Positions 8,591-16,916 of a DNA stretch of 64,000 nucleotides are shown here, in pieces (position 1 is the first letter of the stretch; each line of letters opens with the position of its first letter). This DNA is from Phaeobacter sp. A36a-5a. Its GTDB lineage: Bacteria > Pseudomonadota > Alphaproteobacteria > Rhodobacterales > Rhodobacteraceae. The position numbers were made by a program, and so were the translations under genes. The notes beneath the pieces are model-generated. The model was not told the DNA's origin. It worked only from the letters and a program-made list of their open reading frames with translations, and did no database searches. The DNA lies in NCBI RefSeq assembly GCF_037911135.1, contig NZ_JBBLYU010000001.1, forward strand, positions 1,302,001 through 1,366,000, in the 5' to 3' direction.

Positions 8591-9679
8591 ATGTGGGGTG
8601 ATAAAATGCAAACTATGGCTGTATCCGGCTTGCCGGAATGGGTGCCTGAGGAGGCGTGCCGATATCTTGAACACACCGAAGCAGGCCGTTCGATCCGCAA
8701 TCTTGCAAAACAGGCGGGCTGCCACCCGTCGACGGTATTGCGACAGGTCCGACGGGTCGAAACCCGACGCGACGATCCGCTGGTCGATGGCGCCTTGGCG
8801 TCGCTGGCGGCCCGCCACTACGCCGAAACGATGCCGGGGCCCAGGCCAATGTCGGCCCGTGCTCTGGCCCTGGGCACAGTGCCCGCCTGCGCCGAAGCCT
8901 TCGAGAGCGAGGTGGTCGAAATCCTGACCTGTCTGAACCCGCAGGGCGCGGTGCTCGCGGTGGCGGATGGCATGGAGAAAGCGGTTGTCGTGCGGGAGGC
9001 GGCAAGCGGTGACAAGAAGGTCGTGGTGGATCGCATCCTGGCCGAGGCCATGGCGCTGCGCGACTGGATCGCCTGTCCGGCGCCGGGGCGGCTCAGCCGC
9101 TATCATATCACGCCCGAAGGGCGCACCGCGCTCAGCCAGTTTGTGGCCCGCCGCGAGAACCGCGCCCGTTCCCGACTGGAAAGCGCCAGCCTGGCGACGC
9201 GCAAGGTTGGTCGCGGTCCGCGTCGTCCACGCCGGGCGCGCTATGGGCTGGGTGAGACGCCGCTGCATATGCTGGCGCGGCTGACGGATCGTGATGGGAC
9301 GCCGTTTCTGACCAGCGATCTGGTGCGCGCCGGTGAGCGGCTGCGCGAAGATTTCGAACTGGCGCAGGTCGGCGATCATCTGGCGCAATCGGTGGCGCAG
9401 TTTGCCGATGGCGATTGCAGTCCGGCCGCCGCCCGGCGTCGCCGACCCGGACAGGCCGCGGCAGCCGCCAAACGCCGGGCCTCTGCCGCGCTCAACGCGC
9501 TTGGCGAGGGGCTGAGCGACATCGTGATGCGCTGTTGCTGCCATCTGGAAGGGCTGGAGGCGGCCGAACGCCAGCTGGGCTGGTCGGCGCGGTCAGGCAA
9601 GGTGGTGCTGCGCATCGCGTTGCAACAGCTGAAACTTCACTATGACGCCCAGCAGGCGCAGGATGAGCTTATCGGCTGA
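8591..9679 (+). CDS. Helix-turn-helix protein with DUF6456 domain
   Basis: A putative DNA-binding regulator of up to 362 residues. An N-terminal helix-turn-helix (about residues 25-55: EHTEAGRSIRNLAKQAGCHPSTVLRQVRRVE) resembles resolvase or Fis-type recognition helices. The C-terminal part (about 195-355) is the DUF6456 domain, rich in Arg, with LGETPLHMLARLTDRDG and a double-cysteine stretch (RCCCHLEGLEAAERQLGWSARSGKVVLRIAL). Three in-frame ATGs occur at 8591, 8606 and 8615. The shortest gives MAVSGLPEWVPEEA and may be the real start. The gene ends just ahead of a terminator shared with the convergent peroxiredoxin gene. The family is common in alphaproteobacteria and its targets are unknown to me. 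Confidence 0.7.
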   Translation: MWGDKMQTMAVSGLPEWVPEEACRYLEHTEAGRSIRNLAKQAGCHPSTVLRQVRRVETRRDDPLVDGALASLAARHYAETMPGPRPMSARALALGTVPACAEAFESEVVEILTCLNPQGAVLAVADGMEKAVVVREAASGDKKVVVDRILAEAMALRDWIACPAPGRLSRYHITPEGRTALSQFVARRENRARSRLESASLATRKVGRGPRRPRRARYGLGETPLHMLARLTDRDGTPFLTSDLVRAGERLREDFELAQVGDHLAQSVAQFADGDCSPAAARRRRPGQAAAAAKRRASAALNALGEGLSDIVMRCCCHLEGLEAAERQLGWSARSGKVVLRIALQQLKLHYDAQQAQDELIG

Positions 9680-9697
9680 ACACATGGCCTGACATAG

Positions 9698-9727
9698 AAA
9701 AACCCGGCGCCATGCGGCACCGGGTTT
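9698..9727. terminator. Shared bidirectional terminator, DUF6456 gene and peroxiredoxin gene
   Basis: AAACCCGG and CCGGGTTT arms enclose an inner GCC/GGC pairing. The flanking A5 on the left and T3 on the right suit termination in both directions between two convergent genes. Confidence 0.75.
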
Positions 9728-9772
9728 GCGGATTTTATCTGGCCGGTCCGGACCTGACCGGGGTCGCGCGGA

Positions 9773-10324
9773 TCAGGCGGCGACCTCAGCCTTGGCTGTT
9801 TTCAGGTGCTCCAGAACGGTCTCCGGGGAGGAGACGCCATAGGGATCTTCGCCGTGGTTGTCGCACAGGCCCGGCTCTTCGAACCATGCCTCGACAACAC
9901 CGTTGTTGACGATGGCTGCATAGCGCCAGGACCGGTTGCCAAAGCCCAAGTTATCCTTGGCCACCAGCATACCCATCTTGCGGGTGAATTCGCCCGACCC
10001 GTCGGGGATCACGCCAACGTTCTTCAGGTTCTGGGATTCGGCCCATTTGTTCATCACGAAGCTGTCGTTCACCGACATGCAGTAGATCGCATCGATGCCT
10101 TCGGCCTGGAAGTCGGCGAAGCCGTTTTCAAAACCGGGCAGCTGATAGGTCGAGCATGTGGGGGTGAAAGCACCGGGCAGGGAGAACAGCACTACGCGTT
10201 TGCCCGCGAAATAGTCAGCGGTGGTTTTGTCTTCCCAGCGGAACGGGTTCGGGCCGCCCACGGATTCGTCGCGAACACGGGTGCGGAAGGTCACGTCGGG
10301 CAGTTTTACGCCAGCTTTCATCAT
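9773..10324 (-). CDS. Peroxiredoxin, Prx5 (redoxin) type
   Basis: A cytoplasmic thiol peroxidase of 183 residues that reduces hydrogen peroxide and organic hydroperoxides using glutathione or glutaredoxin as reductant. The catalytic motif PGAFTPTCS carries the peroxidatic cysteine at about residue 57. KRVVLFSLPGAFTPTCST, the downstream YCMSVNDSFVMNKW and the late GLCDNHGEDPYGVSSPE are characteristic of the Prx5/hybrid family without a fused glutaredoxin domain. Two adjacent ATGs (10324 and 10321) follow AGGAGCC; either could be used. The gene is convergent with the DUF6456 gene and divergent from lipA. The upstream region holds an ATAATAG/TTCTAAA element discussed under findings. Confidence 0.9.
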   Translation of the reverse strand: MMKAGVKLPDVTFRTRVRDESVGGPNPFRWEDKTTADYFAGKRVVLFSLPGAFTPTCSTYQLPGFENGFADFQAEGIDAIYCMSVNDSFVMNKWAESQNLKNVGVIPDGSGEFTRKMGMLVAKDNLGFGNRSWRYAAIVNNGVVEAWFEEPGLCDNHGEDPYGVSSPETVLEHLKTAKAEVAA

Positions 10325-10680
10325 CGGCTCCTAGTTGATCAATTCGGTGTCGGGCGGTGACTTATAATAGTTCTAAATCGCCCGCAATGGGGTATTCGCG
10401 CGCTGGTTCAGCGGTGTCCGGGTGGCGCCGCATCGCTGTGGTCATGCGCCGCTTTCTGACCGACTCGGAGGCGGGTTTGATCCTGCAATAGCGTGGAAGG
10501 CAAAACCGGCGGGCAGGGTTGCAGATTCTGCATTGCGCGCAAATATCTTAATCAAGACAGATTATTACGGCGCAGAGCTGATCCGTTTTGCCGCCGTCGT
10601 CAGGTGCAGAACTGGTCGTGCCAAGCGATTGCAACTATGTTACGAAGACCAAAAGACCATTGCCGCAAGGGAACATCGAC
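10325..10680. other. Divergent intergenic region between the peroxiredoxin gene and lipA
   Basis: 356 bases without a convincing gene. It must hold the promoters of the peroxiredoxin gene (leftward) and lipA (rightward). A plus-strand open frame from 10422 runs into lipA in another frame and has no ribosome-binding site or recognisable product. A possible iron-control-type element lies at 10362-10377. No terminator or repeat was seen. Confidence 0.6.
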
Positions 10681-11631
10681 GTGCGAGATCTGAAAATCCC
10701 CGAGCAACGCCACCCGGAAAAGGCGCATCGTCCTGACAATGCTCAGCCGAAGAAGCCGAGCTGGATCCGGGTCAAGGCGCCAGGGGGCAAAGGCTACGCG
10801 GAAACGCATAAGATCATGCGTGAGAACAACCTCGTCACGGTCTGTGAGGAAGCCGGCTGCCCGAATGTTGGCGAATGCTGGAGCCAAGGGCACGCCACCA
10901 TGATGATCATGGGTGAAATCTGCACCCGCGGCTGTACCTTCTGCAATATCGCCACCGGCCGACCCGATACGCTGGATGCGTTTGAGCCGGGTCGCGTCGC
11001 CCATGCGGTGCAGAAACTTGGCCTCAACCATGTTGTGATCACCTCCGTCGACCGCGACGATCTGGAAGACGGCGGTGCAGACCATTTCGCCCAGACCATT
11101 CGCGCGGTCCGCCATCGCAGCCCGACAACCACGATCGAAATCCTGACACCGGATTTCCTGAAATGCGCCCCTGAGGTGCTGGAAACCGTGGTGGAGGCCC
11201 GCCCGGATGTGTTCAACCACAATCTGGAAACCGTTCCCGGTCTCTATCCCGGTGTCCGCCCCGGTGCGCGCTATTTCCACTCCCTGCGGCTGTTGCAGCG
11301 GGTAAAGGAGCTGGATCCTGCGATCTTCACCAAATCCGGCATCATGGTCGGCCTTGGCGAGAATGCGCAGGAGGTAAAGCAGGTGATGGACGATATGCGC
11401 GCCGCGGATATCGATTTCCTGACCATCGGCCAATATCTTCAGCCCACGCCAAAGCATCATGCGGTGGACCGTTTTGTGACGCCGGAAGAATTCGAGAGCT
11501 ATGAGAAAGCCGCCTATGGCAAGGGCTTTCTGATGGTATCGGCGACACCGCTGACGCGGTCATCTTATCACGCGGGGGATGATTTTGCCCGGCTGCGTGC
11601 GGCACGGAACGCCAAGCTCGGCCAGGCATGA
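10681..11631 (+). CDS. lipA: Lipoyl synthase
   Basis: A radical-SAM enzyme that inserts two sulfurs into the octanoyl chain on lipoyl carrier domains (pyruvate and 2-oxoglutarate dehydrogenases, glycine cleavage). The 316-residue product has the auxiliary cluster motif [12 protein letters not shown], the radical-SAM motif CTRGCTFC, and the C-terminal RSSYHAGD whose serine ligates the auxiliary cluster. The start is taken as GTG 10681 ([16 protein letters not shown]), because homologues begin here and AAGGGAA precedes it; the open frame reaches back to 10588 without similar support. The final codons overlap the start of the M20 amidohydrolase gene (ATGA), so the two are probably cotranscribed. 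No lipB is seen in the window. Confidence 0.97.
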   Translation: MRDLKIPEQRHPEKAHRPDNAQPKKPSWIRVKAPGGKGYAETHKIMRENNLVTVCEEAGCPNVGECWSQGHATMMIMGEICTRGCTFCNIATGRPDTLDAFEPGRVAHAVQKLGLNHVVITSVDRDDLEDGGADHFAQTIRAVRHRSPTTTIEILTPDFLKCAPEVLETVVEARPDVFNHNLETVPGLYPGVRPGARYFHSLRLLQRVKELDPAIFTKSGIMVGLGENAQEVKQVMDDMRAADIDFLTIGQYLQPTPKHHAVDRFVTPEEFESYEKAAYGKGFLMVSATPLTRSSYHAGDDFARLRAARNAKLGQA

Positions 11632-12773
11632 CACCGGAGCGTCTGGCGCGGCTGACCGGGCTGCGCCATCGCCTGCACCAGATCCCCGAGGTTTCGGGTG
11701 CCGAGGAGAAGACGGCGGAGGTGGTGGCGCGCTATCTGCGCCAATACCAGCCGGACCAGCTGCTGACCGGGCTCGGCGGCCATGGCGTTGCTGCAGTCTA
11801 TCAGGGCATGGAGGCGGGGCCGACCGTCATGATCCGCTGCGAGCTCGATGGCCTGCCAATCGAGGAGCTGTCGGATCAGCCCTACAGATCCAAACATTCC
11901 GGGCGTGGCCATCTGTGCGGCCATGACGGCCATATGGTGATGGTCGCCGCGCTGGCAGAGGATCTGGCAGCCCGACGCCCGTCTCGCGGGCGGGTGGTGC
12001 TCCTGTTCCAGCCGGCCGAAGAAACCGGCAAGGGGGCCGCTGCGGTGATCGGCGACCCGGCCTTTGCCACTATCGCGCCTGACTACGCGTTTTCATTGCA
12101 TAATCTGCCGGGGCTGCCGGTTGGGGAGATTGCGCTCTGCGCGGGTGCCGCCAATTGTGCCTCGCGGGGGATGCGGGTGCAGCTGACTGGCCGGACCTCT
12201 CACGCGGCGGCGCCGCAGGATGGTGTTTCGCCTGCATCAGCCATGGCGCAGCTGCTTCCGGGGCTGGTCGCGCTGGGGGGTGGTGGGGATCTTGGCCCCG
12301 ATTACGCGCTGGTCACGCTGACCCATGCGCGACTGGGGCAGGCCACGTTTGGCATCGCTCCCGGCGAAGGGGAGGTCTGGGCCACGCTGCGCACGGTGAA
12401 TGATGCGCGCATGGCGGAGCTGATCACAGCCGCCACGACTTTGGTTCAGGGCACCTGCCTTGAGAGCGGCCTTGGCTGTGAGATCAGGTTTGATGATGTG
12501 TTCGAGGCCTGCACCAATGACGCCGAGGCGGTGACGCTGCTGCGGCGCGCCTGCACGCGCGCAGACCATGCCGTTCGGATGCGGGCGCAGCCACAGCGCT
12601 GGTCCGAGGATTTTGGCCAGTTTGGCAAGCAGGCCAAGGCAGCTATGTTCTGGCTCGGCTCCGGCATGGATCAGCCGCAGCTGCACAATCCCGATTATGA
12701 TTTCCCGGATGCGGCAATCCCGGTCGGGGTTGCCATCTTTGCCGGGGTTATCGCCGAGATTTTGAGCGATTAG
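11628..12773 (+). CDS. M20-family amidohydrolase (hippurate/N-acyl amino acid hydrolase type)
   Basis: A 381-residue cytoplasmic metal-dependent amidohydrolase of the M20D group. This group cleaves N-acyl amino acids, indole-amino acid conjugates and similar amides. Visible family motifs are [17 protein letters not shown] near the N-terminus, the metal ligand segment [13 protein letters not shown], the catalytic-base region [13 protein letters not shown], and a C-terminal WSEDFGQF; a dimerisation domain lies between about 180 and 290. The canonical first motif often reads RAELDALP, and here it is RCELDGLP. The start codon overlaps the lipA stop, so translational coupling is likely, although no biochemical link to lipoate is known. 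The substrate cannot be predicted. Confidence 0.88.
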   Translation: MTPERLARLTGLRHRLHQIPEVSGAEEKTAEVVARYLRQYQPDQLLTGLGGHGVAAVYQGMEAGPTVMIRCELDGLPIEELSDQPYRSKHSGRGHLCGHDGHMVMVAALAEDLAARRPSRGRVVLLFQPAEETGKGAAAVIGDPAFATIAPDYAFSLHNLPGLPVGEIALCAGAANCASRGMRVQLTGRTSHAAAPQDGVSPASAMAQLLPGLVALGGGGDLGPDYALVTLTHARLGQATFGIAPGEGEVWATLRTVNDARMAELITAATTLVQGTCLESGLGCEIRFDDVFEACTNDAEAVTLLRRACTRADHAVRMRAQPQRWSEDFGQFGKQAKAAMFWLGSGMDQPQLHNPDYDFPDAAIPVGVAIFAGVIAEILSD

Positions 12774-12820
12774 CGTGTTGCAACAGGCCCTTGCGCGGAC
12801 CTGTTCAACCCGCTCAGGCG

Positions 12821-13171
12821 TCAGTTTGTCAGGGCTTCGACCAGTGCGACGGCCCCTACGATTGCCAGCGTGTCACGCACCACCTCATAGATGCGGTCAT
12901 CCTTGCGCACATAGCGGTGGCCGGGGGCCGGTGGTGCCAGACCCCAACGCGCGTAATCGTCGATATAGATATAGTCGCCGCTGATGCGCTCCCGCGTCTT
13001 GTGGCGCTTCTTATACTGTTTCTTGATCTGCCCAGGCGCGTAATGGGCGGCGCTGTTATTATGGCCGGGAGCCCATTTTGGCGGCGCCGCATTGGCGATG
13101 GTCGGGGCAAGGGCGGGCGTCAGGCTCAGCGCGGCGGCAGTGGCCGCGGCGGCAAGGTATTTCATGGTCAT
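12821..13171 (-). CDS. RcnB-like small periplasmic protein
   Basis: A 116-residue exported protein. The start at 13171 (MTMKYLAAAATAAAL) is supported by GAGGAG about 7 bases upstream. The signal peptide ends near TIANA, with APPKWAPGHNN as the mature start. The mature chain is basic and has the pattern seen in RcnB/YohN-like proteins: a repeated Lys/Arg-rich stretch (KKQYKKRHKTRERISG), a DYIYIDDYARWGLAPP segment and a C-terminal hydrophobic helix. RcnB in Escherichia coli is a periplasmic nickel/cobalt homeostasis protein, but the wider family is heterogeneous, so a metal role is only a possibility. It follows hpt on the same strand after hpt's terminator. Confidence 0.65.
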   Translation of the reverse strand: MTMKYLAAAATAAALSLTPALAPTIANAAPPKWAPGHNNSAAHYAPGQIKKQYKKRHKTRERISGDYIYIDDYARWGLAPPAPGHRYVRKDDRIYEVVRDTLAIVGAVALVEALTN

Positions 13172-13303
13172 GGCGGATCTCCTCGTGATCTCTGCTTTGA
13201 CCAAGACATGGGGGAGCCTGCCGGTTTTGGCAAATCGCCTGCGCTGCTTTGTGCTGACCGGGGTGCGACAATCGGCAAGGGGCCGCCGGTTCCCTCGCGC
13301 ATG

Positions 13304-13331
13304 AAAAAAGGCGCGGTGTCTACGCGCCTTT
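13304..13331 (-). terminator. Rho-independent terminator of hpt
   Basis: A 9-bp stem (AAAGGCGCG at 13307-13315 with CGCGCCTTT at 13323-13331) and a 7-base loop, ending in T6 on the minus strand, about 50 bases after the hpt stop. Confidence 0.85.
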
Positions 13332-13383
13332 CTCGGTGCCATGTTAGGTGCTCTGATACCGGCCGGGCAGTTCCGTGCGGCGC

Positions 13384-13929
13384 TCAGCCCTCATCGGTGA
13401 AGCGGACCTTGCCGATGAAGGGCAGGTTGCGGTTGCGCTGCGCGTAGTCGATTCCGTAGCCCACCACAAATTCGTCCGGGATCTCAAAGCCGATCCAGTC
13501 GGAGCGGAAATCGACCTCACGCCGTGATGGTTTGTCCAGCAGCGCGATCGACTTCAACCGGGCAGGCTGACGGCTGCGCAGCAGATGGGTGACATGGTTC
13601 AGGGTATGACCGGTGTCGACGATATCTTCGACAACCAGCACGTCGCGCCCTTCAATTGCGCCGCGCAAGTCCTTAAGAATGCGAACTTCTCGGCTGCTTT
13701 CCATCGCGTCCCCATAAGAGGACGCCTCGAGGAAATCGACCTCGATCGGCAGGTCAAGTTCCCGCACGAGATCTGCGATAAAGACGAAGCTGCCGCGCAG
13801 CAGCCCCACCACCACCAGTTTGTCGGTGCCCTGAAATTCGTCTTGGATCTCGGCGCAAAGCTCTTCGATCCGGGCCGCAATGGCCTTGGCTGAGATCATC
13901 ACATCGATGACATATGGCCGCTGTGTCAT
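13384..13929 (-). CDS. hpt: Hypoxanthine phosphoribosyltransferase
   Basis: A purine salvage enzyme, 181 residues, transferring phosphoribose from PRPP to hypoxanthine and guanine. The PRPP-binding signature [14 protein letters not shown] is at about residues 95-108. [22 protein letters not shown] forms the N-terminal Rossmann segment with the LRG loop. The flexible-loop region has [14 protein letters not shown], and the purine-binding end has [19 protein letters not shown]. The start at 13929 has a GGGGG site. The gene is monocistronic as far as can be seen. It is divergent from the RatA-like gene, with about 70 bases between the two starts. Confidence 0.95.
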   Translation of the reverse strand: MTQRPYVIDVMISAKAIAARIEELCAEIQDEFQGTDKLVVVGLLRGSFVFIADLVRELDLPIEVDFLEASSYGDAMESSREVRILKDLRGAIEGRDVLVVEDIVDTGHTLNHVTHLLRSRQPARLKSIALLDKPSRREVDFRSDWIGFEIPDEFVVGYGIDYAQRNRNLPFIGKVRFTDEG

Positions 13930-14002
13930 GGGTGCCCCCTTGAAATTCCCGCGCGTTCATATGACATGACGCCGGATGATCATAGCAGGAAATGCGCCAC
14001 TC

Positions 14003-14449
14003 ATGCCTACCCATTCAGAAACCCGGCCAATGCCCTACACGGCACAGCAGATGTATGATCTGGTGGCTGATGTCGGGGATTATCCGAAGTTTCTGCCCTG
14101 GTGTGCGGCGGCGCGGATCCGTAGCCGGGTGCCGCAGGGGGGCGCGGAGGTGATGGAGGCGGATCTGGTGATCTCCTTCAAGGTGTTCCGCGAGCGTTTT
14201 GGCAGCCGCGTGACGCTCTATGCCGAGGATAAGAAGATCGACACCGAATATCTGGACGGTCCGTTTCGCTATATGAAGTCGAACTGGGCCTTTGCCGACC
14301 GTGCGGATGGCGGCTGCGACGTGTCCTTCTTCGTGGATTTTGAGTTCAAGAACGCAGTGTTGCAGGGCATTATTGGTGTGGTCTTCAACGAAGCGATGCA
14401 GCGGATCGTGCGGGCGTTTGAGCGGCGCGCGGCGGAGCTTTATGGCTGA
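14003..14449 (+). CDS. RatA/COQ10-type START-domain protein
   Basis: A 148-residue member of the Polyketide_cyc/START family, in which bacterial members are named RatA and eukaryotic ones COQ10 (ubiquinone-binding chaperone). The signature MPTHSETRPMPYTAQQMYDLVADVGDYPKFLPWC at the N-terminus matches the family, as does the C-terminal FNEAMQRIVRAFERRAAELYG. The start at 14003 is chosen because homologues begin with MPTHSETR and AGGAA lies 11 bases upstream; an in-frame ATG at 13976 has no such site. It probably assists respiratory quinone function. The toxin name from E. coli RatA need not apply. A terminator shared with amtB follows. Confidence 0.85.
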   Translation: MPTHSETRPMPYTAQQMYDLVADVGDYPKFLPWCAAARIRSRVPQGGAEVMEADLVISFKVFRERFGSRVTLYAEDKKIDTEYLDGPFRYMKSNWAFADRADGGCDVSFFVDFEFKNAVLQGIIGVVFNEAMQRIVRAFERRAAELYG

Positions 14450-14476
14450 TCAGGAACGCATTGTAAGTTATTGAAA

Positions 14477-14506
14477 GAAAACGGGCCCGCGATGCAGGCC
14501 CGTTTC
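14477..14506. terminator. Shared bidirectional terminator, RatA-like gene and amtB
   Basis: AAACGGGCC (14479-14487) pairs with GGCCCGTTT (14497-14505). A-rich on the left and T-rich on the right, it sits between convergent gene ends. Confidence 0.8.
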
Positions 14507-14533
14507 TTCTTTATGGCGGCTGGTGCTGCGTCC

Positions 14534-15715
14534 TCAGCTGGTCATATCATAGGCGCGTTCGCCATGGACGGAGATGTCCAAGCCGTTTGTCTCGGTCTCT
14601 GGATCGACGCGCAGCGGGGTGATCGCGGCGGTAACCTTGACCAGAACAACAGTCACAACGGCGGTGAAGATACCGACGATCGCAAGACCGCCCAGCTGTG
14701 CCAGCCAGGTGCCCTGACCAAAGAGCGCGATCATGATGGTGCCAAAGATGCCGCCGACACCGTGCACGGCAAAGACATCAAGCGTGTCGTCGATCTTCAG
14801 CACATTGCGCACCAGATTCACGGCTTCCTGACAGAGGATACCCGCGACAGCGCCAATCATCAGCGCCTCAACCGGACCTACAAAGCCAGAGGCCGGCGTG
14901 ATTGAGGCCAGCCCCGCGATGGTGCCGGTGACCAGACCGACCATTGAGGCCTTGCCGTATTTGATCTTTTCCCACAGCGCCCAGGTGAGAGAGGCCGTCG
15001 CGGCAGAAATATGCGTCACGGTCAGCGCCATTGCCGCACCGCCGTCGGCGGCCAGCTGCGAGCCACCGTTAAAGCCGAACCAGCCGACCCAAAGCATCGC
15101 GGCACCGATGAAGACATAGCCGGGGTTGTGCGGCGGTGTGGTGCGGTTTTTGCGCGGGCCGAGGAAGACGGCGATGATCAGCGCAGCCAGACCGGCGGTT
15201 TCATGGACCACGATACCACCGGCAAAGTCGCGCACGCCAGTCTCCCCAAAGATGCCGCCATCGGCCATCATGCCGCCGCCCCAGATCCAATGCACCACCG
15301 GCGCGTAGCACAGAAGCATCCAGAGGCCGGAGAAGACCAGCACAAAGCCAAAGCCGACGCGCTCGACATAGGCGCCGACGATCAGCGCGGGCGTGATGAT
15401 GGCAAAGGTCATCTGAAAGGCAAAGAACAGAACCTCGGGCAGGGTGCCGGAGAGGCTATCGGCGGTGACGCCGGACAGGAACATCTTGTCCAGCCCGCCC
15501 CAGATGCCGGAGGTGCCGCTGCCAAAGGCGATGGAATAGCCGAAGGCGAGCCATAGAACGCTCATCAAACAGGCAATCGCATAGCACTGCATGAACACGC
15601 TGAGCACATTGCGGGCACGGACAAGCCCGCCGTAGAACAGGGCTAGCCCCGGCAAAGTCATAAAGAGGACAAGGGCCGTGGCCACAATAATCCAAGCTGT
15701 ATCGGCTGCGTTCAT
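14534..15715 (-). CDS. amtB: Ammonium transporter
   Basis: An inner-membrane Amt/MEP channel of 393 residues with about eleven transmembrane helices. It imports ammonium when nitrogen is scarce. Characteristic segments are the start AADTAWIIVATALVLFMTLPGLALFYGGLVRARNVLS, FAFQMTFAIITPALIVGAYVERVGF, DFAGGIVVHETAG (twin-His pore, first His), GWFGFNGGSQLAADG, and DDTLDVFAVHGVGGIFGTI (second pore His). It has no separate signal peptide. No glnK/glnB gene for the usual PII partner is adjacent, unlike the common glnK-amtB arrangement, so the partner must be encoded elsewhere. Location within a few kilobases of ntrBC and ntrYX fits nitrogen control, although no binding site was identified. Confidence 0.96.
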   Translation of the reverse strand: MNAADTAWIIVATALVLFMTLPGLALFYGGLVRARNVLSVFMQCYAIACLMSVLWLAFGYSIAFGSGTSGIWGGLDKMFLSGVTADSLSGTLPEVLFFAFQMTFAIITPALIVGAYVERVGFGFVLVFSGLWMLLCYAPVVHWIWGGGMMADGGIFGETGVRDFAGGIVVHETAGLAALIIAVFLGPRKNRTTPPHNPGYVFIGAAMLWVGWFGFNGGSQLAADGGAAMALTVTHISAATASLTWALWEKIKYGKASMVGLVTGTIAGLASITPASGFVGPVEALMIGAVAGILCQEAVNLVRNVLKIDDTLDVFAVHGVGGIFGTIMIALFGQGTWLAQLGGLAIVGIFTAVVTVVLVKVTAAITPLRVDPETETNGLDISVHGERAYDMTS

Positions 15716-15927
15716 CGCCGTTCCTTCCGCATTTCAGGCTGATTTCTATCTGAGGCCTGACAAAGCGGAGTTGCAGCGTTGAAAAAAGCGGCAGGTTTGA
15801 TGTTGGCGCTAAAAAAGCGGGCTTTTGTCAAAGTGCCGAAAAAATGAGCACAATCGAGGGGGTGCTGCTCAATCTGCGCACAGAATATGAAATTGCGGCA
15901 GATGGGCGGCGATTTGCGTCAGCGGGT

Positions 15928-16392
15928 TCAAAGCGCCTGTCGGATCAGTGTCAGCGCATGGTCGCGGGTGGCCCGTCGCACCGCGTCGCGGCCAAGGGCG
16001 CCGAAATCGACGGTTTCGACATGGGTGCTGCGGTCCCCGGCTGCCAGCGCAAAACAGACGCGGCCTTCGGGTTTGTGTTCGGAGCCGCCGGGGCCTGCGA
16101 TCCCGGTCACGGCCACCGCGATATCGACACGGGCGCGGCTGCGGGCGCCTTCTGCCATCTGGATCGCGACCTCCTCGCTGACCGCGCCGAGAGCCTCGAG
16201 GGTCGCGGCCTGCACGCCCAACATCTCCTGCTTGGCGCGATTTGAGTAGGTGACATAGCCCCGATCAACCACCGCCGAGGAGCCGGGCACATCGGTGAGC
16301 GCAGCGGCGATCATACCGGCGGTGCAGCTCTCTGCGGTGGCGATGGTCAGGCCTTTTGCGCTGGCCTTGCGGATGATGTCGGACGCGTCCAT
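15928..16392 (-). CDS. pncC: CinA-type nicotinamide-nucleotide amidohydrolase
   Basis: A stand-alone C-terminal CinA domain of 154 residues. The family (PncC) deamidates nicotinamide mononucleotide to nicotinate mononucleotide in NAD recycling. Typical motifs are LTIATAESCTAGMIAAALTDVPGSSAV with the catalytic serine and cysteine region, GYVTYSNRAKQEMLGV, and AVAVTGIAGPGG followed by KPEGRVCFAL. The N-terminal molybdopterin-binding-like domain of full-length CinA is absent, which is normal for this family. The start at 16392 has AGAGG upstream. The gene is last in the ispDF-pgpA-cinA operon, only 17 bases after pgpA. It is often annotated simply as competence/damage-inducible protein A; a competence role should not be assumed. 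Confidence 0.92.
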   Translation of the reverse strand: MDASDIIRKASAKGLTIATAESCTAGMIAAALTDVPGSSAVVDRGYVTYSNRAKQEMLGVQAATLEALGAVSEEVAIQMAEGARSRARVDIAVAVTGIAGPGGSEHKPEGRVCFALAAGDRSTHVETVDFGALGRDAVRRATRDHALTLIRQAL

Positions 16393-16409
16393 GGACTTAC
16401 CTCTGCAAT

Positions 16410-16916
16410 TTACAGGCCTAGTACACCATGGGTGAGACCGGCCAGCGCGGCGACACCGATGGCAGCAAGGATGCCTGCGATAATATCATCCATCATCACC
16501 CCTGTGGCCCCTTTCTGACGGTCGGCCCAGCCAACGGGGCCGGGTTTCCACACATCAAACAGGCGAAACAGCACAAAGGCGGCAATCCAGCCGGGCCAGA
16601 GTGCAGTGATGGCAATGTCATGCGCCCAGGCGGGATAGGAAATCGCCCAGAGGGCAACAAACTGGCCTGCCACCTCATCCAGTACAAATTCGGAGGGATC
16701 CATGTTTTCGCGGTTGCGGGTCATCGCCTCCGCCGCCCAGACGCCGACCACCATGCAGATCACGGTTGCCAGCGCCAGCAGGAGGAATCCGCCCAGCTGA
16801 TGCAGGACAAACGCCATGGGCAACGCTGCAAGCGACCCCCAGGTGCCGGGTGCCGGACGCATGTAGCCGATGCCGCCCACGGTGCCGATCAGAAAGGCGA
16901 GGCGCGAGCGTTTCAT
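16410..16916 (-). CDS. pgpA: Phosphatidylglycerophosphatase A
   Basis: A membrane enzyme of 168 residues that removes phosphate from phosphatidylglycerol phosphate, the final step of phosphatidylglycerol synthesis. The family signature is present: [23 protein letters not shown] near the N-terminus, then [38 protein letters not shown], and the aspartate pair in [14 protein letters not shown]. About four hydrophobic segments are seen. Its start codon overlaps the stop of ispDF (ATGA), indicating translational coupling, and pncC follows 17 bases after its stop. The three genes appear to be one operon. Confidence 0.94.
   Translation of the reverse strand: MKRSRLAFLIGTVGGIGYMRPAPGTWGSLAALPMAFVLHQLGGFLLLALATVICMVVGVWAAEAMTRNRENMDPSEFVLDEVAGQFVALWAISYPAWAHDIAITALWPGWIAAFVLFRLFDVWKPGPVGWADRQKGATGVMMDDIIAGILAAIGVAALAGLTHGVLGL

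Noticed and set aside
10422-10736. Plus-strand frame between the peroxiredoxin gene and lipA
   Set aside because: It overlaps the lipA start in another frame, has no ribosome-binding site and the translation has no recognisable features.
14471-15556. Long plus-strand frames opposite amtB
   Set aside because: They are shadows of amtB with translations rich in Gly, His and Asp and no domain. amtB is certain on the other strand.
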